Both the position numbers and the translations under genes were made by a program. 13,682 nucleotides of DNA from contig JBHOQX010000064.1 in the NCBI GenBank assembly GCA_042408595.1, positions 1-13,682 of the forward strand, written 5' to 3'. The stretch comes from JBHOQX01 sp042408595 (GTDB taxonomy: Bacteria; Chloroflexota; Chloroflexia; Chloroflexales; Roseiflexaceae). The notes beneath the pieces were generated by a model. That model was not told the origin of the DNA. It saw only the letters and a program-made list of their open reading frames with translations, and did no database searches. This document shows, piece by piece, positions 5,134 to 13,641 of this stretch (its first letter is position 1; every line of letters begins with the position of its first letter).

Positions 5134-6387
5134 TTAGCGATCAACTTCCCCAAGAATCGGATCCATCGACGCGATCAGCGCGACCAGATCGGCAACCATG
5201 CGCCCCTTGGCCATGTGCGGCAGCGCCTGGAGGTTGATGAACGACGGCGCGCGGAAATGGACACGATACGGTTTCGGACTGCCGTCGCTCACCACATATG
5301 TCGCCAGCTCGCCGCGCGGCGACTCGACCGCCGCCAGTGCGTCGCCGACCGGCGGCTTGAACCCTTCAGTCCACAGCTTGAAGTGGTGGATCAGCGACTC
5401 CATGCTGTGAGTGATCTCGCTCTTCGGCGGCGGGAAGATCTTACGGTCGGTCGTAGCGTAGGGGCCAGGGCCAAGCTCCTCCAGCCGGGCGAGCGCCTGA
5501 CGGCAGATATTCACGCTCTGGCGCATCTCGGCCATCCGCACCTGGTAGCGGTCGTAGATGTCGCCATTCCGCGCGATCGGGACCTCGAAATCGTACAGCT
5601 CGTAGCCGCTGTACGGCATGTCCTTGCGCAGGTCCCAGGCGATGCCGGTGGCTCGCAGCGCCGGGCCGGTCAACCCATAGTTGATCGCCGCCTCCGCGTC
5701 GATCACGCCGACGCCCACCGTGCGCTCCAGCCAGAGCGGGTTATCGGTGACCAGGCTTTCGTACTCGTCGATCCGCGCCGGCATGATGTCGAGGAACTCG
5801 GCCACCGTCGGCGCGAAATCCTCCGGCAGGTCGTAGGCCAGCCCGCCGACGCGGAAGTAGCTGGTCATCATCCGCGCGCCGGAGACCAGCTCGAAAATAT
5901 CGAGTATCTGCTCGCGCTCGCGGAAGCCGTACATGAACATGCTTGTCGCACCGAGGTCCAGCACGTGGGTGCCGAGCCAGATCAGGTGGCTGGCGATCCG
6001 CTGCAGCTCGGTGAGCAGCACCCGCGCCGTCTGGGCGCGCGGCGGCACCTCGCAGCCGAGCAGCTTTTCGACGGCCAGCACATAGCTGAGGTTGTTGGAG
6101 AGCGGTGCCAGGTAGTCGGTACGGTCGGTGAGGACGACCGCCTTCTGGTACGTCTTGCTCTCCATCGTTTTTTCGATGCCGGTATGCAGAAAGCCGATAT
6201 CCGGCGCGACATTGACGACCGTCTCGCCATCGAGCTCGACAACCAGCCGGAGCACGCCGTGGGTGCTGGGGTGGTGCGGCCCCATGTTCAACACCATATT
6301 CTCGGTCTTCCCCTCGCGCGCCGGCTCGATGATCTCGCGCGGCGACGGGACGGTGTACGGCGTCTTTGTGGGCGTGGCGACAGCCAT
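5134..6387 (-). CDS. nuoD: NADH-quinone oxidoreductase subunit D (49 kDa)
   Basis: The 417-residue product is a clear complex I 49 kDa subunit related to the large subunit of [NiFe] hydrogenases. Visible motifs are NMGPHHPSTHGVLRL (34-48), with the quinone-site region around H38/H39, then GFLHTGIEK (65-73), TDYLAPLSNN, and the C-terminal DPILGEVDR that closes the family. It forms the quinone-binding cavity with NuoB at the foot of the peripheral arm. ATG 6387 has AGAGGG just upstream, and the open frame before it is unrelated. A 156-base AT-rich gap separates it from nuoC, unusually long for this operon. NuoC and NuoD are separate here, not fused as in enterobacteria. Confidence 0.96.
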   Translation of the reverse strand: MAVATPTKTPYTVPSPREIIEPAREGKTENMVLNMGPHHPSTHGVLRLVVELDGETVVNVAPDIGFLHTGIEKTMESKTYQKAVVLTDRTDYLAPLSNNLSYVLAVEKLLGCEVPPRAQTARVLLTELQRIASHLIWLGTHVLDLGATSMFMYGFREREQILDIFELVSGARMMTSYFRVGGLAYDLPEDFAPTVAEFLDIMPARIDEYESLVTDNPLWLERTVGVGVIDAEAAINYGLTGPALRATGIAWDLRKDMPYSGYELYDFEVPIARNGDIYDRYQVRMAEMRQSVNICRQALARLEELGPGPYATTDRKIFPPPKSEITHSMESLIHHFKLWTEGFKPPVGDALAAVESPRGELATYVVSDGSPKPYRVHFRAPSFINLQALPHMAKGRMVADLVALIASMDPILGEVDR

Positions 6388-6543
6388 GGCTACCCTCTGA
6401 GTGGAACAGGAACAATGGAAAACGAACAATAGAGCATGGATAGATGATGAACGGTGGACGAAGAGCCGGCGAAATACGCCTTTACCACACTCAGCCCCAC
6501 ATTATTTCATTTCACACTATCCATTCTTATATTTTCCGCCGGT
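6388..6543 (-). repeat. AT-rich intra-operon spacer with interleaved inverted repeats
   Basis: This nuoC-nuoD spacer is visibly richer in A and T than its surroundings, especially 6472-6536. ATGGATAG (6436-6443) pairs with CTATCCAT (6517-6524), and CCGGCG (6466-6471) pairs with CGCCGG (6537-6542). The pairs interleave, as in a pseudoknot, rather than nest. A small GGCG-AAATA-CGCC hairpin (6468-6480) competes with the second pair. One 8-base match in a spacer this long is not rare by chance. No reading frame is supported. Confidence 0.35.
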
Positions 6544-7062
6544 TTATTCCTCCGCGAACGGCTTCTGTGCGTAAATGCGGTCTTCATTGATAGTGAAGGC
6601 CACCTCTTCATACCCGAGCGGTACGTCCTTGCGCAGCGGGTAGCCGACCCAATCCTCCGGCATCAGGATGCGATCCAGACTGGGGTGGCCGCTGAAGACG
6701 ATCCCGAACATGTCGTACACCTCGCGCTCCTGCCAGGTCGCCGTGGCCCACAGCCTGGTGAGCGTCGGCACCGACGGGTCGCGCTCCGGCACGCCGACCT
6801 TCAGGCAGATGCGGTGGCGGTTCTTGTGCGAGAGCAGGTGGTACACCACCTCGAAGCGCGGCTCGCGGCCCAGATAGTCCACCCCGCACAGGTTCTCGAG
6901 GAAGGTGTAGCTCAGCTCCGGGTCGTCGCGGAGCACCTGCACCACGTCCAGCAACTGCTCCGGGCGCAGATGCAGGCTCAGCTCGCCGCGGAATTCACTC
7001 GCCTGGGCAGCGGCGTCCGGGTAGGCGGCGCGCAGGCGTGAGAGCACAGTCTCGTTGTCCAT
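6544..7062 (-). CDS. nuoC: NADH-quinone oxidoreductase subunit C (30 kDa)
   Basis: The 172-residue product carries the 30 kDa signature EREVYDMFGIVFSGHPSLDR followed by ILMPEDWVGYPLRKD, plus ENLCGVDYL near the middle. It has no cofactor and binds NuoD in the connecting module of complex I. ATG 7062 is preceded by GAGG with about 5 bases of spacing, and the protein is of normal size. It lies 79 bases after nuoB, in a spacer with 7- and 9-base direct repeats. No anomalies are seen. Confidence 0.95.
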   Translation of the reverse strand: MDNETVLSRLRAAYPDAAAQASEFRGELSLHLRPEQLLDVVQVLRDDPELSYTFLENLCGVDYLGREPRFEVVYHLLSHKNRHRICLKVGVPERDPSVPTLTRLWATATWQEREVYDMFGIVFSGHPSLDRILMPEDWVGYPLRKDVPLGYEEVAFTINEDRIYAQKPFAEE

Positions 7063-7141
7063 ACAGCCTCGGGGCGGGCAGATTGATTGGAGGGCAGATT
7101 CTGTCGTTGCCACTCTGCAATCTGCAATCTACCCGCTGAGA
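7063..7141. repeat. nuoB-nuoC spacer with short direct repeats
   Basis: CTGCAATCTGCAATCT (about 7117-7132) is a two-copy 7-base tandem repeat, and GGGCAGATT occurs twice 16 bases apart (start of the spacer, about 7075 and 7091). The CAGATT/AATCTG core recurs in both orientations. The spacer contains the nuoC ribosome binding site and no gene. These look like short simple repeats of unknown role. Confidence 0.45.
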
Positions 7142-7669
7142 TCACACGTGAATCGGTTCGAGGGCGCCGCGACCACGGACACCGTCTTTGAGCGTGCCGT
7201 CCAGCTTCATGCGGTTGACCTTTTCGTGCAGCTGGATGATGCCGTCGATCAGCGCCTCGGGGCGAGGCGGGCACCCGGCGACGTAGACATCCACCGGGAC
7301 AATCTCATCGACTCCCTGCACAATCGCATAGTTGTTGAACACCCCACCGCACGCCGCGCAATCGCCCATGGCCAGCACCCACTTCGGCTCGCTCATCTGA
7401 TCGTACAGCCGGCGCACGACCGGGGCCATCTTGCGCGAGACCCGCCCGGCGACGATCATCAGGTCGGCCTGGCGTGGCGAGGCGCGCATGATCTCCATGC
7501 CGAAGCGCGACGTGTCGTAGTTTGCCGCCTGCGCGCCCATCATCTCGATGGCGCAGCAGGCCAGACCGAAGAGCAACGGCCACATGGCGTGCGAGCGGCT
7601 CCAGTTCACCACCCCTTCGAGCGAGGTGGTGATAATGCCCATATCGCCGGCTTTCGTTTCTAGACCCAT
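7142..7669 (-). CDS. nuoB: NADH-quinone oxidoreductase subunit B (PSST, cluster N2)
   Basis: The 175-residue product has all four ligands for the terminal [4Fe-4S] cluster N2: tandem C38-C39 in FGLACCAIEMM, C104 in MGDCAACGG, and C133 in VAGCPPRPEAL. This subunit passes electrons from N2 to quinone at the interface with NuoD. The start ATG at 7669 overlaps the last codons and stop of nuoA by 10 bases (ATGGGTCTAG), which indicates translational coupling. Length and motifs are complete. Confidence 0.97.
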   Translation of the reverse strand: MGLETKAGDMGIITTSLEGVVNWSRSHAMWPLLFGLACCAIEMMGAQAANYDTSRFGMEIMRASPRQADLMIVAGRVSRKMAPVVRRLYDQMSEPKWVLAMGDCAACGGVFNNYAIVQGVDEIVPVDVYVAGCPPRPEALIDGIIQLHEKVNRMKLDGTLKDGVRGRGALEPIHV

Positions 7670-8016
7670 TTCAGCGCCCCTGCCTTCCAAACATAGACAA
7701 AGCCCGCAAGCAGAATGAGGACGAACAGCCCCATCTCGACCAGGCCGAACAGCCCGAGCTGGCGGTACACCAGCGCGAAGGGGAAGAAGAACACAATCTC
7801 GATATCGAACAGGATGAAGAGCATGGCGACGCGGTAGAAGCGCACATCGAAGCGCCCCTGCGCCTCGCCGATCGGCTCCATGCCGGACTCGTACGGCATG
7901 AGCTTGCGGCGTGTCAGCCGCTTGGGCCCGAGCACGCTGGAGAGCGCGATGACGAACACGGCGATAAAGAGCGCGACAAGGAACAGAACGAGGATCGGTA
8001 CGTACCCGGTGAGCAT
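7660..8016 (-). CDS. nuoA: NADH-quinone oxidoreductase subunit A (membrane)
   Basis: The 118-residue product has three predicted membrane helices: residues about 5-27, 62-82 (with FDIEIVFFFP, the conserved acidic pair) and 88-110. Between the first two is the loop PYESGMEPIGEAQGRFDVRF, typical of NuoA/ND3. It anchors the peripheral arm to the membrane domain. ATG 8016 is chosen because the helix pattern begins there and AGGGG lies 7 bases upstream. It is the first gene of the operon; a consensus promoter lies 67-96 bases upstream and its leader may fold in alternative ways. Confidence 0.96.
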   Translation of the reverse strand: MLTGYVPILVLFLVALFIAVFVIALSSVLGPKRLTRRKLMPYESGMEPIGEAQGRFDVRFYRVAMLFILFDIEIVFFFPFALVYRQLGLFGLVEMGLFVLILLAGFVYVWKAGALKWV

Positions 8017-8034
8017 GGCGACGCCCCTGGCGCA

Positions 8035-8073
8035 ACTGCGGATCGCGCAGTGCGGCGGCTGAACGGACTGCGC
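8035..8073 (-). promoter_or_regulatory. Alternative hairpins in the nuoA leader
   Basis: In transcript order the minus strand reads GCGCAGT (8073-8067), ACTGCGC (8051-8045), CGCAGT (8040-8035). The middle segment can pair with the first (7 pairs, 15-base loop) or with the third (6 pairs, 5-base loop), but not both. The third segment ends 6 bases before the AGGGG ribosome binding site. The transcript should start near 8076 given the promoter, so all three segments lie in the leader. No T-run is present, so any control would more likely act on translation. Confidence 0.45.
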
Positions 8074-8082
8074 TGCTTTGGC

Positions 8083-8112
8083 ATTATACCCGCCGCGCGA
8101 TGATTGTGTCAA
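8083..8112 (-). promoter_or_regulatory. Consensus sigma-70-type promoter of the nuo operon
   Basis: On the minus strand TTGACA (8107-8112) and TATAAT (8083-8088) are both perfect consensus hexamers, separated by 18 bases. Expected transcription start is near 8076, about 60 bases before nuoA. Two perfect boxes facing directly into nuoA make this the clearest promoter in the window. Confidence 0.88.
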
Positions 8113-8150
8113 GTTGAACAAAGTGTTATGCGCCGCATCCGTTCGCCCGA

Positions 8151-8180
8151 TTGCAGCGCCCGTGCCGCCTATGCTATACT
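8151..8180 (+). promoter_or_regulatory. Promoter of the AAA+ ATPase gene
   Basis: TTGCAG (8151-8156) and TATACT (8175-8180) are separated by 18 bases on the plus strand, each one or two bases from the housekeeping consensus. The start would be near 8187, giving a leader of roughly 90 bases before ATG 8279. It is divergent from the nuo promoter, with 38 bases between the two -35 boxes. Confidence 0.65.
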
Positions 8181-8278
8181 GCGGCACAACAGCGCTTCAA
8201 CTGCCGTACTGCCGCGGCTGCGCGCCCTGGTGGATACCCGCCTGGCCGATCGCAGCGTGGCGCACCTGGAGCACCCCT

Positions 8279-9583
<1,305 letters not shown>

Positions 9584-9598
9584 GGTCGAAGCTCCGAG

Positions 9599-10273
9599 GT
9601 GATCGTGCTCCCCCACCTGCCCCGTGCCGTGCTCTGGGACATGGATGGCACGCTGGTCGACTCCGCCGACTCCCATTGGGAGGCCTGGCGCGATGTGATG
9701 GCCGCGGCGGGCCGCCCGATCAGCTACGGCGAGTTTCTGGCGTCGTTCGGCCAGCGCAACGATACCATCCTGCGCGGCTGGCTCGGCGAGGACACGCCGG
9801 ACGACCTGATCGCCCGGATCGGCGATGAGAAGGAGGCCCGCTACCGGGCGCTTGTCCGCGAGCGCGGCATCGTGCTGCTGCCGGGCGCCGCCGAGTGGCT
9901 GGAGCGGCTGCGGGCCGGCGGCTGGCGGCAGGCGATCGGCTCGGCGGCGCCGCGCGCCAACATCGAGGCGATCATCGCTGCGCTTGGGCTCGAAGGCGTG
10001 TTCGACGCGATCGTTTCGGCGGAGGATGTGCGGCGCGGCAAACCCGACCCGCAGGTCTACGCCTTGGCCGCGGAACGGCTCGGCGTGCCGCCGGCGCGCG
10101 CCGTGGTGGTCGAAGATGCGCCGGCCGGCGTCGAGGCCGGGCGGCGGGCCGGGGCGCGGACTGTTGGCGTCGGCCCGAAGCACGCGGCGCTCGGCGCGGA
10201 CATCCACGCCCGCTGGCTCAGCGACCTGCCGCCGGATACCTTCGAGCGGCTCGTGTTGCGCGATGCATGCTGA
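9599..10273 (+). CDS. HAD-superfamily hydrolase (beta-phosphoglucomutase/phosphatase-like, subfamily IA)
   Basis: The roughly 224-residue product has the four HAD motifs: I as LWDMDGTLVDS with nucleophile D14 and acid D16, II as AIGSAAPRAN, III as RRGKPDPQVY with the lysine, and IV as VVVEDAPAGVEAG. A helical cap lies between motifs I and II. Substrates are probably small phosphorylated metabolites; sequence alone does not distinguish a sugar phosphatase from a phosphoglucomutase. GTG 9599 is used with GAGG about 11 bases upstream, but GTG 9605 just after GAGGTGA is an alternative that shortens the protein by two residues. It lies 15 bases after the AAA+ gene. Confidence 0.88.
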   Translation: MIVLPHLPRAVLWDMDGTLVDSADSHWEAWRDVMAAAGRPISYGEFLASFGQRNDTILRGWLGEDTPDDLIARIGDEKEARYRALVRERGIVLLPGAAEWLERLRAGGWRQAIGSAAPRANIEAIIAALGLEGVFDAIVSAEDVRRGKPDPQVYALAAERLGVPPARAVVVEDAPAGVEAGRRAGARTVGVGPKHAALGADIHARWLSDLPPDTFERLVLRDAC

Positions 10274-10339
10274 GAAGTTTGGCGGCCCAGCCTCCGTGGC
10301 GCTTAGAACGCGGAGCGCGACACCCGCCAGAACCGCCGC

Positions 10340-10355
10340 GCCCCCAGCAGGGGGC
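10340..10355. terminator. Hairpin between the converging HAD and MFS genes
   Basis: GCCCCC (10340-10345) and GGGGGC (10350-10355) form a perfect 6-pair stem with an AGCA loop. It lies 5 bases past the MFS stop codon and 66 bases past the HAD stop. Neither strand has a following T-run, so it may act only as a weak or factor-assisted bidirectional terminator or as 3'-end protection. Confidence 0.45.
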
Positions 10356-10360
10356 CACGT

Positions 10361-11488
10361 TCACCAGGCGCGACCGGCCCGCGGCAGGCCCCCGCTAAGC
10401 GGCAGTGTCAGGAGCATGAGCAGCGCCGCGCCAGCGTACAGGCCGCTCAGCCCCCAACGCTCCAGCAACCCGCCGAACAGCCAGCTCCCCAGCCCGATCC
10501 CGGCGTCGAACGCCAAGTAGAAAGCCGCCGTCGCCTGGCCGGGCGTGGCGGGCAGCAGCGCGGCGTGCCGCGCCAGCAGCGCCGGGTGAAGGATCCCCGA
10601 TCCGCCCGCGATCAGCAGCGCTGCCAGCAGCAGCCCGGCCGGCGGCAGCCCGGCGGCACACAGCCCCAGACCGGCGGTCAGGCTCAGCACTGCGCTGCAC
10701 AGCAGCGGCGGCGACGCGGCCCGGTCGAGCAGGCGCCCGCTCGCTAGCCGCGTCGCGATGATGCCCGCCCCGTAGGCGGCGTATAGCCAGCCGGCGGCCA
10801 CGTCGCCGCGCCGCTCGGCCAGCACCGGCGCGAACTGGAAAAAGGCCGCGAACCCCGCGCCAAACAGGGCCGCGAACAGCATCGGCGGCCAGAGCACCGC
10901 CGGCGGCCGCCGCACGACAGGCGCCGGCGCGGCCGCCGGCAGCCCGCCGCGCGGCAGCACGATCAGCCCGGCCAGCAGCGCCAGGGCCCCGGCCACCGCG
11001 AAGCCGGCCCCCAGCGGCAGGAGCGTGAGCAGCCCACCGATCGCCGCGGGCGTCAGCGTGATCGCCAGGTTGGCAGCAGTGCCGAAGACCGCCAGCCGCC
11101 GCCCGAGCAGCGCTGGCGGCGTCAGGGCGACGACCAGCGCGCTGCCGGCAGTGGTGAAGGCGACGTAGCCCAGCGCCTGCGCTAGCCGCAGCCCGAGCAG
11201 CGCCCAGAGACTCGCCGTGGCCGGCACGCCCAGCGCACCGCACAGCAGCGCCCCCGCCCCGGCCAGCAGCACCCGCCGCGCGCCGACGCGATCCACAGCG
11301 ACGCCGGCCAGCGGCCGCCCGATCAGCGATGCCACGCCCAACCCCCCAAGCACCAGCCCGATCTCCCAGTCCGCCAGGCCAATTGCCACCAGATAGCGCG
11401 GCAGCGGCGCGAGCAGCGCGTAGAAGCCGGCGAAGAAGACCAGCGTCGCGATCCAGAGACGCCAGTAGGTGGTACTGCCGTTTTTCAT
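10361..11488 (-). CDS. Major facilitator superfamily (MFS) transporter
   Basis: The 375-residue product is almost wholly hydrophobic, with about 12 membrane helices in two sets of six joined by a basic-proline loop near 185-200 (PAAAPAPVVRRPP). The first-half loop GRPLAGVAVDRVGARRVLLA matches the MFS loop 2-3 motif (G-x-x-x-D-R-x-G-R-R), and ATRLASGRLLDRA is its second-half echo. It resembles drug or metabolite efflux carriers; the substrate is unknown. Start 11488 (MKNGSTTYWRLW) fits the first helix, although no strong ribosome binding site is seen. It is divergent from the LysR-type gene across 200 bases, the usual layout for a transporter controlled by its neighbour. Confidence 0.88.
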   Translation of the reverse strand: MKNGSTTYWRLWIATLVFFAGFYALLAPLPRYLVAIGLADWEIGLVLGGLGVASLIGRPLAGVAVDRVGARRVLLAGAGALLCGALGVPATASLWALLGLRLAQALGYVAFTTAGSALVVALTPPALLGRRLAVFGTAANLAITLTPAAIGGLLTLLPLGAGFAVAGALALLAGLIVLPRGGLPAAAPAPVVRRPPAVLWPPMLFAALFGAGFAAFFQFAPVLAERRGDVAAGWLYAAYGAGIIATRLASGRLLDRAASPPLLCSAVLSLTAGLGLCAAGLPPAGLLLAALLIAGGSGILHPALLARHAALLPATPGQATAAFYLAFDAGIGLGSWLFGGLLERWGLSGLYAGAALLMLLTLPLSGGLPRAGRAW

Positions 11489-11613
11489 CGCGATTGATTG
11501 GTCGCTGGCGGGGCTGGAAGAGGCACAGCCGCGCCCGTAGAAAAATGATGGTTGTGAAGAATCGGCGACCCGCCATGCCTCCCGTCCAGCAGGGGCATGC
11601 GAAGCCCATATCT

Positions 11614-11660
11614 ATTATCGTGCTCACCCCGTCGACAATCAACCCGATATGCGCTATACT
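11614..11660 (+). promoter_or_regulatory. lysR promoter with an overlapping LysR-type operator candidate
   Basis: TCGACA (11632-11637) and TATACT (11655-11660), 17 bases apart, form a good plus-strand promoter ending about 30 bases before ATG 11689. An imperfect inverted repeat, ATTATCG (11614-11620) and CGACAAT (11633-11639), overlaps the -35 box; six of seven positions match. LysR-type proteins typically bind such dyads and repress their own gene while activating the divergent one. A second CGATA/TATCG repeat flanks the -10 (11645-11649, 11664-11668). Confidence 0.5.
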
Positions 11661-11688
11661 TTGTATCGATTTTTCCGATGGAACAGCA

Positions 11689-12633
11689 ATGGACACCGAG
11701 CAGTTGCTCACCTTCGAGCGGATCGTGCGCGAGGGCAGCCTGAGCCGGGCGGCATGGTCGCTTGGCGTCGCGCAGGCGACGGTCAGCGCACGGGTGCAGG
11801 CGTTGGAGCGGGCGGTCGGGGGGCCGCTGTTCGTGCGGAACGGGCGCGGCGTGGCGCTCACCGACCTCGGCATGAGCTTTCGGCCCTACGCACAGCGCGC
11901 GCTCGAGGTGCTGCAGGCCGGCCTCGCCGCGGCACAACAGGCGCAGGCCGGGCAGCGCGGTCGAGTGACGATCGGGGTGCTGGAGTCGCTCTCCGGGGCG
12001 TTTCTTGGCCCGGCGCTGGCGCACTTCCACGCCGCGCATCCGCAGGTGGAGGTGCTGGTGCGGGCCGGGCGGCAGGAAGAGCTGGCGGAGTTGCTGCTCG
12101 ACGGCATCATCGACGTGGCGCTGCTGGCCTGGCCCCCCGCCGATACGTTCGCCATGCCGCTGGATGTGCTGCTTCAGATGCGCGAGCGGGTCGTGCTGGC
12201 GGCGGCGCCCGGTCACCCGCTGGCGCGACAGGCCGCCGTGGAGGCGGCGCAGGTCGCAGCGCTGGCCTGTCCGTTCCTGCTGCTGCGCTGGTGGACAGCC
12301 CTGCCGCCGGCAGTGGCGCGGATCGCAGAGCAGGCCCGGCCGCGCCTGGATGTGCCGATGGACACCGGGCGGCAAATGGTGCTCAGCGGGGTAGGCGCAG
12401 GTTTCTTCCCATGGATGCAGGTCGCCGAGGCCGTGGCCGCGGGCCGGCTGCGCGAGGTCGCGGTGCGCGACATCCCGCCGCTGGTACGCGCGAGCGCACT
12501 GGTGCGCCGGGCCGGCGCCGCGCCGCTGGCGCCCGCCGGGGCCGATCTGATCGCTGCTCTCCACGAGCGCGCCCGGCAGCTTGGGCTGGCGGATGCGCCG
12601 GTTTATAGCCTGCTGCACAGCCATCTAAAGTGA
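11689..12633 (+). CDS. LysR-type transcriptional regulator, C-terminus replaced by IS sequence
   Basis: The frame encodes 314 residues. An N-terminal winged helix-turn-helix covers 1-60 (TFERIVREGSLSRAAWSLGV, then AQATVSARVQALERAVGG and LFVRNGRGVALTDLG), and an effector-binding domain runs from about 90 to 300 (VTIGVLESLSGAFLGPALAHFH onward). ATG 11689 is set by the conserved start MDTEQLLTFERI. Residues 1-305 are native. The last nine (YSLLHSHLK) and the stop codon lie in the terminal repeat of the IS630 element inserted at 12604. LysR proteins usually have 290-310 residues, so little is lost and the protein may work. It probably controls the divergent MFS gene. Confidence 0.88.
   Translation: MDTEQLLTFERIVREGSLSRAAWSLGVAQATVSARVQALERAVGGPLFVRNGRGVALTDLGMSFRPYAQRALEVLQAGLAAAQQAQAGQRGRVTIGVLESLSGAFLGPALAHFHAAHPQVEVLVRAGRQEELAELLLDGIIDVALLAWPPADTFAMPLDVLLQMRERVVLAAAPGHPLARQAAVEAAQVAALACPFLLLRWWTALPPAVARIAEQARPRLDVPMDTGRQMVLSGVGAGFFPWMQVAEAVAAGRLREVAVRDIPPLVRASALVRRAGAAPLAPAGADLIAALHERARQLGLADAPVYSLLHSHLK
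12606..12629 (+). repeat. IS630 terminal inverted repeat, transposase-3' side
   Basis: It begins TAGCCTGCTG and matches the reverse complement of 13657-13680 at 18 of 24 positions, the first ten without a mismatch. It also supplies LysR codons and overlaps the transposase stop codon (12625-12627). Confidence 0.88.
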
Positions 12634-13634
12634 GAGCCCGGCCTGGGTGATGCAACCTTGGATGACGTGCGGCTTATGCCGGAGGCGAGCCGTCGCCAAG
12701 CGCAACTCGTAGCGTAGCTGAGTCCGGTTCCGACACACGACGTTGCCGAGCTCACGATACTTCAGGTATCCCCAGATCCCTTCGTCTGGATTGAGGTCCG
12801 GCGCGTAGCCTGGGAGCCGCTCGAGATGCACCCGCTGACTGCCGCCCGCCGCCAGGAAGTCTTTGACCGCCTGACCACGATGGATGCTCGCTCCATCCCA
12901 GATGATCAGCAGCTTGCCGGCGATGTGCCGCAACAGGTGCTTCACAAACGCCACCACCTGCTCGCCACGGATTGGGTCATCGTAGACCTGCATCAACAGC
13001 CGGCCGCTCGGCGTGATGGCGCTGATGACGTTCAGGTGGTCGTAGCTGCAGGGCGCGCGTACGACGGGCGGCTGTCCTCGTGGCGCCCACGTGCGCACCA
13101 GAGCCGGCAGCAGATAGAAGCCGGCCTCGTCTATCCAGACGAGGGTTCGTCCCTCGGCTTCGGCTTTTTTTTGAGCGCCGGCCAGGTCTGCTCACGCCAG
13201 CGCGTGATGGCTTCTTCGTTCCGCTCACTGGCCCGCTCGACCGGCTGTTGCACACTCCAGCCGAGCGAGCGCAGGAGACGGCCGATATGGTCGTGATGGT
13301 AGGTGACGCCGAATTCCTGACGGATGACGGTCACGATGCGCGGCTGAGTCCAGACATCCCCGAGAAAGCCATAGGCTTCGGCACCGCGCTTGAGCAGTTC
13401 GGGAAGGCGAGCACGTTGTTGAGCATTCAGCCGCGGTCGAGCACCAGGGTGTGGGCGATTGCGCAGGGCTTCTTTGCCGCCTTCTCGCCCGCGCTTGAGC
13501 CATTGGCTGACGGCTCCTTCACTCACGCCGAGAGCGGCGGCAATCTGCTTATTCTGCCAGCCCTGTTCGTGCAACTCCCAGGCGCGCAACCGGCGCCCTT
13601 CGCGCCAATCGGTCGGTTTGCGTTCTGTACTCAT
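12625..13634 (-). CDS. IS630-family transposase, made by -1 ribosomal frameshifting
   Basis: Frame one (13634 to its stop at 13131) encodes a helix-turn-helix DNA-binding domain (LRAWELHEQGWQNKQIAAAL, then GVSEGAVSQWLKRG) and a second HTH/linker region. Frame two begins in the same place as the catalytic domain: D169 in LVWIDEAGF, D247 in IIWDGASIHRG and E285 in LNPDEGIWGYLK. The two join at A-AAA-AAG (13170-13164) with a -1 shift, giving one protein of about 336 residues, normal for IS630. Without the shift a 167-residue DNA-binding protein would form. ATG 13634 is preferred over 13643, which lies inside the -10 element. No ribosome binding site is seen. Confidence 0.88.
13140..13170 (-). 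promoter_or_regulatory. -1 programmed frameshift signal (slippery heptamer and stem-loop)
   Basis: On the minus strand the heptamer A-AAA-AAG (13170-13164) is in the correct phase with frame one. After a 7-base spacer, a perfect 6-pair stem follows: CGAGGG (13156-13151) and CCCTCG (13145-13140) around a 5-base loop. The shifted frame continues straight into the catalytic domain. This is the classical arrangement in bacterial insertion sequences. Confidence 0.85.
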
Positions 13635-13641
13635 AGCCGGC

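Noticed and set aside
5066..5134. An earlier nuoE start at 5134, overlapping the nuoD stop as TAATG
   Set aside because: It would add 23 residues (MTPCPMRRPPSAHARTTHYE…) that do not look like the NuoE N-terminus. The overlap is tempting but is less likely than 5065.
5215..6432. A 405-codon plus-strand open frame opposite nuoD
   Set aside because: nuoD on the other strand carries every family motif; the opposite frame carries none.
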